From: Fluviicola sp.
GTDB taxonomy: Bacteria; Bacteroidota; Bacteroidia; Flavobacteriales_D; Crocinitomicaceae
Reading direction: 5' to 3'
Assembly: GCA_002734085.1 (NCBI GenBank)
Contig: NVXV01000011.1
Location: forward strand, 19,079-83,078
DNA: 64,000 nt
In this document: in pieces, positions 25,739-35,502 of the stretch
How positions within the stretch are numbered: position 1 is the first letter of the stretch
Layout: each line of letters begins with the position of its first letter
Made by a program: the position numbers and the translations under genes
The notes under the pieces: model-generated
What the model saw: only the letters and a program-made list of their open reading frames with translations
The model's database searches: none
Told to the model about the DNA's origin: nothing

Positions 25739-26761
25739 TTACATTTTTAGACGTGCACTTGGGCTTATAGATTGGTCAGAATAGTTTCCTACTAAATATT
25801 GATATCTTCCAGCAATAGCAATCATCGCAGCGTTGTCGGTACAATATTCAAATTTAGGAATGTGTATCTTCCAATTTCTTTTCACTCCTTCAGATGTTAA
25901 CCTTGTTCTTAATGAAGAGTTAGCAGAAACACCTCCAGCAATAGCTACTTCATCAATATTATATTGTTTTGTTGCCTGAATTAAATTGTCGAATAGAATT
26001 TCAATGATTGTTTCTTGAAGACTTGCGCAGATATCATTCAAATTATTCTTTACAAAGTTTGGATTGTGCTTTGTTTCTCTTTGTAAAAATTGAAGAACAT
26101 TCGTTTTTAATCCGCTAAAGCTAAAATCTAATCCGGGAACTTTTGGTTTACTAAATTTGAATTTATTAGGATCTCCTTCTTTTGCATATTTATCAATAAA
26201 CGGACCACCGGGATAAGGGATTCCAAGTAATTTTGCGGTCTTATCAAATGCTTCCCCTGCTGCGTCATCTATTGTCGTTCCAATTACTTCCATATCAAGA
26301 AAATCATTTACAACAACAAGTTGTGTATGTCCCCCTGAGACGGTTAGACAAAGAAATGGGAACTGAGGTTTATCACGCGTTTCATCATCGATAAAATGAG
26401 CAAGAACATGACCATGCATGTGATTTACTTCGACAAGGGGTTTATTTAATCCAAGAGAAAGTCCTTTAGCAAATGAAGTGCCCACAATCAAGCTACCAAG
26501 TAAACCAGGGCCTCTGGTGAAAGCGATTGCATCTATTTCCTCTTTTTTTATTTTAGCTTTTTTTAACGCCGATTCAATTACGGGTACAATGTTCTGCTGA
26601 TGTGCTCTGGAAGCTAACTCTGGAACCACGCCACCGTACTCTTCGTGAACATTTTGGCCTGCAATTTCGTTAGAAAGTATGGTTTCATTTTTGAGTATAG
26701 CAGCAGAAGTATCATCACAAGATGATTCAATCCCTAAAATGATAATATCTTTATTACCCAA
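25739..26761 (-). CDS. tsaD: tRNA N6-adenosine threonylcarbamoyltransferase TsaD
   Basis: 340 residues if started at TTG 26761, matching the family's usual length. The frame is open to ATG 26851, but that extension has no homology and would run into tamB. Core motifs: IIILGIESSCDDTSAAI, EEYGGVVPELASRAH, the metal site NHMHGHVLAH, SGGHTQLVV, DDAAGEAFDKTAKLLGIPYP and AIAGGVSANSSLR. It transfers the threonylcarbamoyl group to A37 of ANN-decoding tRNAs with TsaB and TsaE. The gene is divergent from tamB, with about 25 bp between starts. The choice of TTG is inference. Confidence 0.95.
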   Translation of the reverse strand: MGNKDIIILGIESSCDDTSAAILKNETILSNEIAGQNVHEEYGGVVPELASRAHQQNIVPVIESALKKAKIKKEEIDAIAFTRGPGLLGSLIVGTSFAKGLSLGLNKPLVEVNHMHGHVLAHFIDDETRDKPQFPFLCLTVSGGHTQLVVVNDFLDMEVIGTTIDDAAGEAFDKTAKLLGIPYPGGPFIDKYAKEGDPNKFKFSKPKVPGLDFSFSGLKTNVLQFLQRETKHNPNFVKNNLNDICASLQETIIEILFDNLIQATKQYNIDEVAIAGGVSANSSLRTRLTSEGVKRNWKIHIPKFEYCTDNAAMIAIAGRYQYLVGNYSDQSISPSARLKM

Positions 26762-26768
26762 CTTTAAA

Positions 26769-26776
26769 TATCTTTG
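26769..26776 (+). promoter_or_regulatory. Putative promoter (-7) of tamB
   Basis: TATCTTTG 10 bp before ATG 26787, inside the short tsaD-tamB spacer. It implies a very short leader. Confidence 0.5.
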
Positions 26777-26786
26777 TATATAATTA

Positions 26787-29700
26787 ATGACAAAGTTACT
26801 GAAAATACTAGGGAAAATCATCCTAACTTTATTTGAGTTTATTATACTCATCTTAATTGTTCTTGCTTTCTCAATCCGTACATCAACCTTTCAGACTTAT
26901 CTGGCAAAACAAGGTTCAAGCTACTTATCAAAAAAAATTGGATCAGATGTTCAGATAAACAAAGTTTCTATTGTCTTTTTTGATCGTGTATACCTTGAAA
27001 AGCTTTATGTGGAAGATCAGCATAGTGATACTCTTGCTTATCTCGATGAATTATTTGTCAATGTTGCTGATTTTGATTTATCAAAACTTGAATTTGATGT
27101 AGATGAACTTGGGATGTCAAAAGGAACAGTAAAACTTAAAAAATATGAGCAAGAGGACGATCTGAATTTTCAATTTATTATTGATGCTTTTAAAACAAAT
27201 GACACGATAAGTGAAGCTCCTGATTTTATAGTAAATGTAGATGAAGTAAATCTATCAGACATGATGTTTAGCTTTGAGGACCAAAATAAAAAGGTAAAAG
27301 ATTTTGGGGTAGATTTCTCACATTTGGACTTAAAATCCATTAATCTGGCTGCGTCAGAGGTGAAAATCCTACCAAAAGATTATACTGGAAAAATTGAACG
27401 ATTGAATTTTCAAGAAAAAAGTGGGTTTGATATAGTGTCGTTGTCTTCATATGGAGGGTTTGGTGATGACGGTTTAAACTTGAGTGAAACTAAAATTAAA
27501 ACAAACAATTCTGATATTGATCTACCTCAATTTGCTCTTAAAATAAATCAGATGTCTGACTTTCAATATTTTGTAGACTCTGTATTATTAGTGGCAGATC
27601 TTTCTTCTTCAGATGTTTCTATGTACGATGTTTCTCTTTTTGCCCCACAACTTGAAGGGATGAATGAAATAGTCAAAGTAAAAGCAAAAACAAACAATAC
27701 TGTGAGTGCTTTAAACATTCAGGATTTAGTTTTAAATATAGGATCGAGTACAGAGATTTCTGGAGATTTTTATTTACCTGACTTCACTAACTTAGACTCA
27801 ATACAATTTAATCAATTAATAGCTTCGTACAATATTGCGGTAGAAGACATCGAATCAGTCCGATTACCATATAGTGCATCAAAAGACTACATTGAAATAA
27901 ATAATTCTGTAAAAGGTTTAAACTATGTGAAAGGGAAAAATTTATTGGTAAAAGGAAAACTCCACGATTTAATTATAGAGCCCCACCATTTTTTTACTGG
28001 AATTGGAAATGTAAACTTTACAGAGCCTTTATTGATGACGAGCGACTCAACTTTTTCAACAATAACCATAATACCCCAAGGAAAAGGTGTTAGACCAATT
28101 TACATTGATGATTTTGATATTTCAAAATTGACTTCTTCTAATGAAGTCGGTCATGTGAATGGAAGTGTAGGTTTAAAAAAGTTTTCCCTTAAAGACAATG
28201 TCATAAAAACGGAAACAGTAAATGGAATATTCAGAAAAACAGAAATTTTTGGATATCCTTATGAATACATATTTGTAGATAAAGTTGATTATAGCTTGGA
28301 TCAAAATGTAAAAACTGGAATCAACAGTATCGATGGGATGGTATATGTACGTGATGACAATTTGGATATGACTTTTAACGGAGCGGCATCTATAGGCAAA
28401 GAAACTCAAGTAAATGCTATTATTGACTTGGAGTGTGCACATTTGTCAATGATTCATCCTTCTTTAAAGGATAGAGGTGAGATGTATGCTAGAATGAAAG
28501 TATATGGAAATGGTGCGTCTTTTAAAGAATTATATGGACAATTAGATATTGATACATTATATTATGCAGAAAATGATGAAAACTTTTCTTTAGAGAACTT
28601 TTCTGCAGAAGTTACTAGGACTTTAGAAGAGGATATTCTTGATATTAAGTCCAGTATCGTAGATGCTCATTTACAAGGGAAAATAGATATTGAATTATTT
28701 AAAGATAATGTCATGTATCAAATCGCCAATATTTTCCCAGCCTTTTTTCCTGTAAGACGAGAGGTGGCTGATCTAAAAAGTGAATTTGAATATAAAGTTG
28801 ACGTTAAAAGTGTAAACCCCATATTAGAAGTTTTCTACCCGAAATTACAAATTGCTGATAGTACTGTAATAGACGGTTCTTATAACGGAGAGAATAACAG
28901 TTTTAATCTGAATGCTACTTCAAATTTTGTTGTTTATGAAAACGTTCGTATGAATAACATTTACGCATATCAGGATGTTTCAAGTGAGGAGTTATATGCA
29001 TTATTGCAAGTCGAACAGTTTCTATTGAATGATTCACTGACTTTTCAAGAAATACAATTTACTGGTATTGCAGATGACGGTTTATTGGATTCGGATTTAG
29101 TCTTTCACAATACAAAAGATTCGATGTCACAGGTACAGTGGGACACGTATCTACAAAATAATTATGGGTTTGATATAGTAATGCATCCTTCTGAATTTAT
29201 AATTAATCAACACGAGTGGAGCTTAAATCAAAATGCATTTTTGAGTTATTCAGACCAATGCTTTACTATTAACCAACTTAAGCTAGAAAGAGAAGAACAA
29301 TATATATCCCTTAATGGTATGTTGTCGGATTATTCTGAAGACCATCTGAATATTGATATAATGAATTTGGATCTAGAAGACCTTAGTTTGTTCTTAGGGG
29401 AAGAGACAAATATTTCTGGTGAGGCGAATATAGTCGGCTATATTTCAAACCCATTCAAAGGCTTTAAATTTTCAGGAGAATCTATTATTGAGGGACTTTA
29501 TATAAATGAAACAGAAGTTGGAGATGTTAGTTTTTCGGCTGATTATCTGGCAGAATCTGACAAAATAAATATGTTTGGTGATATCTTTTATAAGAGGGAG
29601 CGAACATTTCAATTTGAAGGAGACTACATAGTTAAAGATAAGGAAGAGGACAGGCTTGATTTCGAAATGAATTTTAAAAACACTGATATTAGTGTGGTAA

Positions 29701-31424
29701 ATGAGTTTTTGGATCCAGAAGTAGTTTCAGATCTTCAAGGAAAACTAAACGGTACTTTCGATTTAAACGGTACGATAAAGAAGCCAGAACTTACAGGAAC
29801 AATTGACTTCAACGATGGGAAAGCTAACCTAGCACTTCTTGGCGCTGACTTTTTCTTTGATGGTGAAGTTGAATCTGTAGTAGATGGAATATATATAAAC
29901 AGGATGCCAATTTCAGATAAAGAAGGTAATACAGGTTTTATAAATGGTACATTGTTTCATGAAAACTTCTCCAACTTCTTATTTGAATTAGTATTTAATT
30001 TAACTGACCATCCAACTGAAAGAGACCCTAAAGACAGGTCTAGACCTAAGAAAATAGATCGATTCTTAGTAATCGAAACAGAATACTCAGAAGATAGCCC
30101 TTATTATGGTACAGCTTACGTTACAGGTAACGCTAACATTAGTGGGTACGCGGATAATCTATCTATTTCTGTGGATGCGAAAACAAAACGGAGTACAAAG
30201 ATAAATTTTCCTATGTATGGGCCTACACAAGTGGAACAAGCTGGTTTCGTAACTTTTAAAAGGCCAGAGGGTGAACAAATTGTTATAGAAGATAAAATTG
30301 ATTTTACAGGTATTGATCTATCGTTGAAGTTTGACATCACTCCAGAGGCAGAAGTGAAATTAATTTTCGATGAAAATATTGGAGATGAAATTACTGCGCG
30401 TGGAGAAGGAGATATAGTTATGAATGTAGATAAATATGGAGATCTTGCCATAAACGGAACGTATACGGTTACGGATGGATATTATGATTTCAATCTGGCA
30501 AGTGGTGCTTATAAGCAAAAATTTATTATTAAACCTGGTGGTACGGTGCGTTGGTTAGGAGATCCTTATGAAGCTTATTTAGACATTGAAACCTATTATA
30601 AAACGAATGCTAATTTATCTGTAGTGATGCCAGATGTACTTGAAAATAAGTCTTCAGAGAATGAAGAGATTCATTCTTATCTTTATCTACGGGGAAATAT
30701 GATGAATCCTGAAATTACGTTTGATTTAGAAGCACCAAAAGCTTCTGAGTCTGGGAAAGCCGTAATCGCTAGGATTAGGTCTGATCGAGATGAACTAAAT
30801 AAGCAGTTCTTCTCACTCTTAGTTACCAAAGGCTTTTTACCGTTGAGTGGTCAGCAAGGACAAGATGGTGGAAGCGGGAGTGCTTTGCTTGATTTGGCAG
30901 CAACACAAATAAATTCCGTATTGGGAAAGGTTTCTGAAAACTATAAACTTAATGTAAATTTAGAAAACGATAACTTATCTGGACAGTTTGCGGGAGAATT
31001 TGGGGTGTCAAAAGAGTTTTTGGATGATCGATTAATTCTAACTGGATCGCTTGGAGTTGGTGGTGTTAGAGAGGATGGCACTGAAAATCAGAGTGGAGTT
31101 GGGGGACAGAATAATACACTTGTAGATCTTGAGGTTGAGTATTTATTGAATGAGAAAGGAACGTTCCGTGTGAGTGTATTTAATGAGTCCAATAATAATA
31201 CAGTCATACAAGATAATAATCGTGGGCAATACACTCAAGGTGTAGGGATTAGTTATAAAGAAGATTTTCATAGCTTAGAAGACTTCAAGTTAGCACAATT
31301 TTTTGCAAATTTGTTTCGGAAAAAGGAAAACAGGGTAGATCTTCGGGAAGATGATGATAATAGAGTTCCAATTCCTGAGAAAAAAATTGAAGAACACAAA
31401 AACGCAATAAAAGAAGAAGAATGA
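26787..31424 (+). CDS. tamB: TamB-like translocation/assembly module protein (DUF490)
   Basis: 1545 residues. One N-terminal membrane anchor (ILTLFEFIILILIVLAF, ~12-28) is followed by an AsmA/TamB-like beta region. The very long, repetitive beta-rich body is typical of the lipid-transfer groove of TamB. The C-terminal DUF490 block shows PEITFDLEAPKASESGK and the end of the family signature (LDLAATQINSVLGKVSENY). The protein bridges inner and outer membranes and helps move phospholipids or assemble beta-barrels. Its stop overlaps the next start by ATGA, coupling it to the biotin carboxylase; that pairing is not obviously functional. The family is often annotated in Bacteroidota without a TamA partner nearby. 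Confidence 0.9.
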   Translation: MTKLLKILGKIILTLFEFIILILIVLAFSIRTSTFQTYLAKQGSSYLSKKIGSDVQINKVSIVFFDRVYLEKLYVEDQHSDTLAYLDELFVNVADFDLSKLEFDVDELGMSKGTVKLKKYEQEDDLNFQFIIDAFKTNDTISEAPDFIVNVDEVNLSDMMFSFEDQNKKVKDFGVDFSHLDLKSINLAASEVKILPKDYTGKIERLNFQEKSGFDIVSLSSYGGFGDDGLNLSETKIKTNNSDIDLPQFALKINQMSDFQYFVDSVLLVADLSSSDVSMYDVSLFAPQLEGMNEIVKVKAKTNNTVSALNIQDLVLNIGSSTEISGDFYLPDFTNLDSIQFNQLIASYNIAVEDIESVRLPYSASKDYIEINNSVKGLNYVKGKNLLVKGKLHDLIIEPHHFFTGIGNVNFTEPLLMTSDSTFSTITIIPQGKGVRPIYIDDFDISKLTSSNEVGHVNGSVGLKKFSLKDNVIKTETVNGIFRKTEIFGYPYEYIFVDKVDYSLDQNVKTGINSIDGMVYVRDDNLDMTFNGAASIGKETQVNAIIDLECAHLSMIHPSLKDRGEMYARMKVYGNGASFKELYGQLDIDTLYYAENDENFSLENFSAEVTRTLEEDILDIKSSIVDAHLQGKIDIELFKDNVMYQIANIFPAFFPVRREVADLKSEFEYKVDVKSVNPILEVFYPKLQIADSTVIDGSYNGENNSFNLNATSNFVVYENVRMNNIYAYQDVSSEELYALLQVEQFLLNDSLTFQEIQFTGIADDGLLDSDLVFHNTKDSMSQVQWDTYLQNNYGFDIVMHPSEFIINQHEWSLNQNAFLSYSDQCFTINQLKLEREEQYISLNGMLSDYSEDHLNIDIMNLDLEDLSLFLGEETNISGEANIVGYISNPFKGFKFSGESIIEGLYINETEVGDVSFSADYLAESDKINMFGDIFYKRERTFQFEGDYIVKDKEEDRLDFEMNFKNTDISVVNEFLDPEVVSDLQGKLNGTFDLNGTIKKPELTGTIDFNDGKANLALLGADFFFDGEVESVVDGIYINRMPISDKEGNTGFINGTLFHENFSNFLFELVFNLTDHPTERDPKDRSRPKKIDRFLVIETEYSEDSPYYGTAYVTGNANISGYADNLSISVDAKTKRSTKINFPMYGPTQVEQAGFVTFKRPEGEQIVIEDKIDFTGIDLSLKFDITPEAEVKLIFDENIGDEITARGEGDIVMNVDKYGDLAINGTYTVTDGYYDFNLASGAYKQKFIIKPGGTVRWLGDPYEAYLDIETYYKTNANLSVVMPDVLENKSSENEEIHSYLYLRGNMMNPEITFDLEAPKASESGKAVIARIRSDRDELNKQFFSLLVTKGFLPLSGQQGQDGGSGSALLDLAATQINSVLGKVSENYKLNVNLENDNLSGQFAGEFGVSKEFLDDRLILTGSLGVGGVREDGTENQSGVGGQNNTLVDLEVEYLLNEKGTFRVSVFNESNNNTVIQDNNRGQYTQGVGISYKEDFHSLEDFKLAQFFANLFRKKENRVDLREDDDNRVPIPEKKIEEHKNAIKEEE

Positions 31425-32881
31425 AAAAAGTATTAGTAGCAAATAGAGGAGAAATTGCAAGAAGAGTAATTCGTACATTAAAGAAAATGAATATCAAATC
31501 TGTTGCAGTATATTCTGCAGCAGATGAGAACGCTCCATTCGTATTAGAAGCAGACGAGTCAGTTTGTATTGGTCCAGCACCTTCTTCAGAGAGCTATTTA
31601 GTACAAGAAAATATATTAAAGGTTTGTAAAGATCTTAATGTGGACGGGATTCACCCAGGTTATGGATTTTTATCGGAGAATGCTGATTTTGCTGAAAATG
31701 TAAGGAAAGCTGGAATTACTTTGATCGGTCCTTCTGCGAAGGCGATGAAGTTGATGGGAGACAAATTGAGCGCTAAACAGGCTGTTAAAGCTTATGATGT
31801 TCCCTTAGTTCCAGGTATAGACGAAGCAGTTTCTGATTTCAAAGAAGCCGAAAAAATTGCAAAACAAATTGGCTTTCCTGTGTTAATCAAAGCTTCTGCC
31901 GGTGGTGGAGGAAAAGGGATGCGTTTAGTTGAAAAAGAAGAAGATATGCAGGAGCAAATGCAATTAGCGCAATCTGAAGCGCGCTCTTCTTTTGGAGATG
32001 ATGCTGTTTTTGTAGAGAAATTTGTCACTAAACCACGTCATATTGAAATCCAAATATTTGCTGATAATCACGGTAATATGGTGCATTTGTTTGAACGTGA
32101 GTGTAGTATTCAACGTCGTCATCAAAAAGTGATAGAAGAGGCGCCAAGTGCTGTCTTAACGCCAGAATTAAGAGAGAAAATGGGACAGTCTGCGTGCGAC
32201 GTTGCTAAAGCTTGTGATTATTCAGGAGCAGGTACAGTAGAGTTCTTACTTGATGCTAACCACGATTTCTTTTTCTTGGAGATGAATACTCGTCTGCAAG
32301 TTGAGCATCCAGTTACTGAAGAAATTACAGGTTTAGACCTTGTGGAATGGCAAATCCGAGTTGCTCGTGATGAGAAATTGCCCAAATCACAAAATGAACT
32401 ATCTATTAAAGGTCATGCAATGGAGGTGAGGGTTTATGCTGAAGATGCATTAAATAATTTCACACCTGATATTGGTACCTTAAGAAGATATCAAAAGCCA
32501 GAGGCGGATTATATTCGAATTGATGATGCTTTTGAGGAGGGAATGGATATTCCAATTTATTATGATCCAATGATTGCTAAGCTTGTAACCTGGGGAGAGA
32601 ATAGGGAAGAGGCAATCGATAGAATGATTGAAGCTATTGATCACTACGAAATTTCAGGACTCAGAACTACTTTAGATTTTGGAAAATATGTTATGAAACA
32701 TCCTGCATTTAGAAGTGGAGACTTTGATACAAATTTCATTAAGCACTATTTTGAAGACCCAAAAATTATGCTTGAAGCACAAGAGGAAGAAAAAAGAGCG
32801 CTTGTTGCTTCAGTGGATGAAATTTGGAACCATTTGAAAGAGGTGAAGAAGAAAGAGTTTGCCTCTAAATTGATTGATTAG
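31421..32881 (+). CDS. accC: Biotin carboxylase subunit of an acyl-CoA carboxylase
   Basis: 486 residues, slightly longer than the ~450 of AccC. It has the biotin-carboxylase N-domain (KKVLVANRGEIARRVIRTL), ATP-grasp glycine loop (LIKASAGGGGKGMRL), catalytic EKFVTKPRHIEIQI and ERECSIQRRHQKVIEEAPS, and the terminal signature LEMNTRLQVEHPVTEEITG. It uses ATP and bicarbonate to carboxylate the biotin carrier. There is no BCCP domain, so the carrier and transferase are encoded elsewhere. The C-terminal ~35 residues extend past the usual end. Sequence style fits the propionyl-/methylcrotonyl-type branch as well as AccC, so the acyl-CoA substrate is open. Coupled to tamB by ATGA. Confidence 0.93.
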   Translation: MKKVLVANRGEIARRVIRTLKKMNIKSVAVYSAADENAPFVLEADESVCIGPAPSSESYLVQENILKVCKDLNVDGIHPGYGFLSENADFAENVRKAGITLIGPSAKAMKLMGDKLSAKQAVKAYDVPLVPGIDEAVSDFKEAEKIAKQIGFPVLIKASAGGGGKGMRLVEKEEDMQEQMQLAQSEARSSFGDDAVFVEKFVTKPRHIEIQIFADNHGNMVHLFERECSIQRRHQKVIEEAPSAVLTPELREKMGQSACDVAKACDYSGAGTVEFLLDANHDFFFLEMNTRLQVEHPVTEEITGLDLVEWQIRVARDEKLPKSQNELSIKGHAMEVRVYAEDALNNFTPDIGTLRRYQKPEADYIRIDDAFEEGMDIPIYYDPMIAKLVTWGENREEAIDRMIEAIDHYEISGLRTTLDFGKYVMKHPAFRSGDFDTNFIKHYFEDPKIMLEAQEEEKRALVASVDEIWNHLKEVKKKEFASKLID

Positions 32882-32918
32882 TTACATAATTATTAAACGA
32901 TTAGATTGATGAACTGAT

Positions 32919-32946
32919 GTAGAGACGCACGGCCGTGCGTCTCTAC
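32919..32946. repeat. 28-bp perfect palindrome (REP-like)
   Basis: Two 14-bp arms, GTAGAGACGCACGG and CCGTGCGTCTCTAC, meet without a loop. Its core and flanks recur with changes at 33114 and 42120. It sits 37 bp after the biotin carboxylase stop. Confidence 0.85.
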
Positions 32947-32971
32947 TTTCTTAAACAAACAGTATAACGTG

Positions 32972-33076
32972 TTTGGAATACATGATGTCTTCTTTGAGAT
33001 GCGCAATACCTTGTTTCAGATGCACGAAACCCTGTTTCACGTGTATTATGCCTACTTGAAGATGTGAAATACCATG
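32972..33076. repeat. Degenerate 21-bp tandem repeat, five units
   Basis: Units start at 32972, 32993, 33014, 33035 and 33056, each exactly 21 bp. Consensus is close to TTTcAGATGcacgAAACCcTG with the T-rich start strongly kept. A weaker sixth unit may start at 33077. A 21-bp period equals seven codons, but no start codon and an in-frame stop argue against translation today. The array lies between two related palindromes. Confidence 0.75.
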
Positions 33077-33113
33077 TTGGCAGACAACTGACAGCTGATT
33101 GAGAAGTAGAGAT

Positions 33114-33159
33114 AAAAAAAATGTAGAGACAAACGGTCGTTTGTCTCTACATTTTTTTT
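33114..33159. repeat. Palindrome copy 2, also a probable bidirectional terminator
   Basis: Two 23-bp arms with only the central G/T pair mismatched. The arms carry GTAGAGACAAACG and CGTTTGTCTCTAC, flanked by eight A on the left and eight T on the right. It lies between the convergent biotin carboxylase and M1 peptidase genes and would terminate both. Confidence 0.85.
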
Positions 33160-33180
33160 ATCTAATATTTATATTATATA

Positions 33181-35493
33181 CTATTCACCTTCTTCCAATC
33201 TGCGCTGTCTCTGTATAGGATTCTCTTGTGGTCTATTTTCACGGAACAAGTTGAATTTACTAGGGTCAACCTTTTTTGGCCAGCTATTGTTGCTTAAATT
33301 TGTATCACCTGTTTCGAGGAAAGGATCAACTTGAAAAGAGGTTACCTCTTTGTCAAAGATAAATACTTTCGAAACGTGGTAATTATCCATTTTCCAAATT
33401 TCAGCTGGAATTCTAATTACTTCTGTAGACTCGTCTTTAAATGTAACTTCAATAATCAAAGGCATTACTAATCCACCAATATTATCAAACTGAAGTTCAT
33501 AAAAATGTTTTCCACTATTCAATAGCTCAATATCCTTATCACTCAATTGAGATTTTAACTCTTCGTATTCCTTATAGTCAAGCGCATCAACTTTATAGAT
33601 ATCTCTTTTGTTGTAAAAATCTTTAAGTTCAGGCTTTTTCTCCGTCATCGTTTCTTTGACTTCCTTTTCATTTCGAGTTTCACCTATGTGGACATCACTG
33701 TTTTCGTCTTGTTCTTTTTGGAAAGCTTTCTCAATATCTGGATTTCCAGTATTTAATTGAAACCATTTTACACTGGAAAGTGAGATGTCTACGTGATCTG
33801 TTGTGTAGAACCAACCTCTCCAAAACCAGTCCAAATCCACTGCTGATGCGTCTTCCATAGTTCTAAAGAAATCAGCTGGCGTGGGATGTTTAAATGCCCA
33901 TCTTTCACAATAAATTTTGAAAGCATAATCAAATAACTCTCTACCCATAACCGTTTCTCTTAAAATATTGAGAGCGGTTGCTGGTTTCCCATAAGCATTA
34001 TTTCCAAATTGCCAGATAGACTCTGAGTTAGTCATAATAGGGGAGATGTACGTTTTATCTCCTCCCATATAGTTAGCGATAAGGTGTGCAGGCCCTCTCC
34101 TAGAAGGATAATCACGCTCCCATTCCTGTTCAGTAAGATACTGTACGAAAGTATTTAAACCTTCATCCATCCAAGTCCATTGTCTTTCGTCAGAGTTTAT
34201 GATCATAGGGAAGAAGTTATGCCCAACCTCGTGGATGATAACTCCTAACATCCCATATTTCGTTCTTTCACTATAAGTTCCATCGGGCTCTGGTCGACCA
34301 CCGTTAAAACAGATCATAGGATACTCCATACCAATAGACTTTGCATGAATCGAAATGGCAACTGGGTATGGGTAGTCTATTGTATACTTTGAATAAACTT
34401 TTAAAGTATGCGCAACAACCTCTGTGGAGTATTGCTCCCAAAGTGGGTTTCCTTCTTTTGGATAGAAAGACATAGCCATAATTGATTTGCCACCAATTTT
34501 TACGGGCATCACGTCCCAAATAAACTTGCGAGAAGAAGCAAAAGCAAAATCACGGACGTTCTCAGCAGTGAAATTCCACGTTTTCTTACCTGATGCTTTT
34601 TCTTTCTCGTTCTCTTCAGCTTCCTCTTGAGTTACAATTAGAGTTGGTTTGTCGAAGTTAGATGCAGCTTCTTTTAATCTATTTCTTTGTTCAGAAGTCA
34701 GTACAGAGCTTTCATTTTGAAGTACGCCAGTAGCTGAAACTATGTGATCTTCTGGTACAGTAATTTTTACATCGTAGTCCCCGAAAGGTAATGTAAACTC
34801 ACCACGACCTAGAAATTGCTTGTTTTGCCATCCTTCTACATCGTTGTAAACACACATTCTTGGAAACCATTGTGCAATTGTATATAAGTAATTGTCTTCA
34901 TCTTCAAAGTATTCATAACCTGAGCGACCACCAATTTTCATTCGATCGTTGATGTTGTACCACCATTTTAAATCAAAACTAATTGATCCTCCAGGTTTTA
35001 GAGGTTTATCTAAGTCAATTCGAAGCATTGTTTTGTTAATGGCAAAATTCATATCTTCACCATTGGTAGCTTTCACATATTCAATTTTGTATCCTCCATC
35101 AAATTCAAACATTTTTCGATGAACAGCACCGAGACTTCTAAAATCTTCCATACGTTCAACTTGAATAAGTTTACTATCAGAATTTATAGAACGCATATTT
35201 TGGTCGAGTTGTAACCACAAATACTCTAGTTGATCTGGAGAGTTGTTAACGTAGGTTATACGTTCTTTTCCTTTAATAACTTGTTCTTCATCAACTAACT
35301 CTACTTCAATATCATAGTTTGCAACTTGTTGATAATATTCATGACCTGGCGCACCTGAAGCCGTTCTGTAAGTATTAGGTGTTGGCAATTCTTGATATAA
35401 CTGTCTAAATTTATTAGTGTTTATATTTTCGTTGATCTGAGCGAATAAACTCGACGTAAATGCCAATGCTAGTATCAGTACAATTCTTTTCAT
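33181..35493 (-). CDS. Secreted M1-family zinc metallopeptidase
   Basis: 770 residues with a signal peptide (MKRIVLILALAFTSSLFAQ). Zinc site HEVGH at 421-425 with the third ligand Glu444 in WMDEGLNTF. The exopeptidase-type segment IGMEYPMICFNGG (~387-399) is the counterpart of GAMEN. An N-terminal beta-saddle (~55-330) and an extended C-terminal domain complete the M1 layout. It is probably periplasmic and trims peptides from the N-terminus. The downstream-side palindrome ends transcription. The DUF6702 gene lies just upstream (9 bp) on the same strand and is probably cotranscribed. No sorting domain is present. Confidence 0.93.
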   Translation of the reverse strand: MKRIVLILALAFTSSLFAQINENINTNKFRQLYQELPTPNTYRTASGAPGHEYYQQVANYDIEVELVDEEQVIKGKERITYVNNSPDQLEYLWLQLDQNMRSINSDSKLIQVERMEDFRSLGAVHRKMFEFDGGYKIEYVKATNGEDMNFAINKTMLRIDLDKPLKPGGSISFDLKWWYNINDRMKIGGRSGYEYFEDEDNYLYTIAQWFPRMCVYNDVEGWQNKQFLGRGEFTLPFGDYDVKITVPEDHIVSATGVLQNESSVLTSEQRNRLKEAASNFDKPTLIVTQEEAEENEKEKASGKKTWNFTAENVRDFAFASSRKFIWDVMPVKIGGKSIMAMSFYPKEGNPLWEQYSTEVVAHTLKVYSKYTIDYPYPVAISIHAKSIGMEYPMICFNGGRPEPDGTYSERTKYGMLGVIIHEVGHNFFPMIINSDERQWTWMDEGLNTFVQYLTEQEWERDYPSRRGPAHLIANYMGGDKTYISPIMTNSESIWQFGNNAYGKPATALNILRETVMGRELFDYAFKIYCERWAFKHPTPADFFRTMEDASAVDLDWFWRGWFYTTDHVDISLSSVKWFQLNTGNPDIEKAFQKEQDENSDVHIGETRNEKEVKETMTEKKPELKDFYNKRDIYKVDALDYKEYEELKSQLSDKDIELLNSGKHFYELQFDNIGGLVMPLIIEVTFKDESTEVIRIPAEIWKMDNYHVSKVFIFDKEVTSFQVDPFLETGDTNLSNNSWPKKVDPSKFNLFRENRPQENPIQRQRRLEEGE

Positions 35494-35502
35494 TCTCTTA
35501 TA

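Noticed and set aside
31285..31497. Minus-strand frames across the tamB-accC junction
   Set aside because: Antisense shadows of two well-supported genes; hydrophobic composition arises from the A-rich coding strand.
32972..33076. 21-bp array as a coding heptad repeat gene
   Set aside because: An in-frame stop occurs in the fifth unit and no start codon precedes the array.
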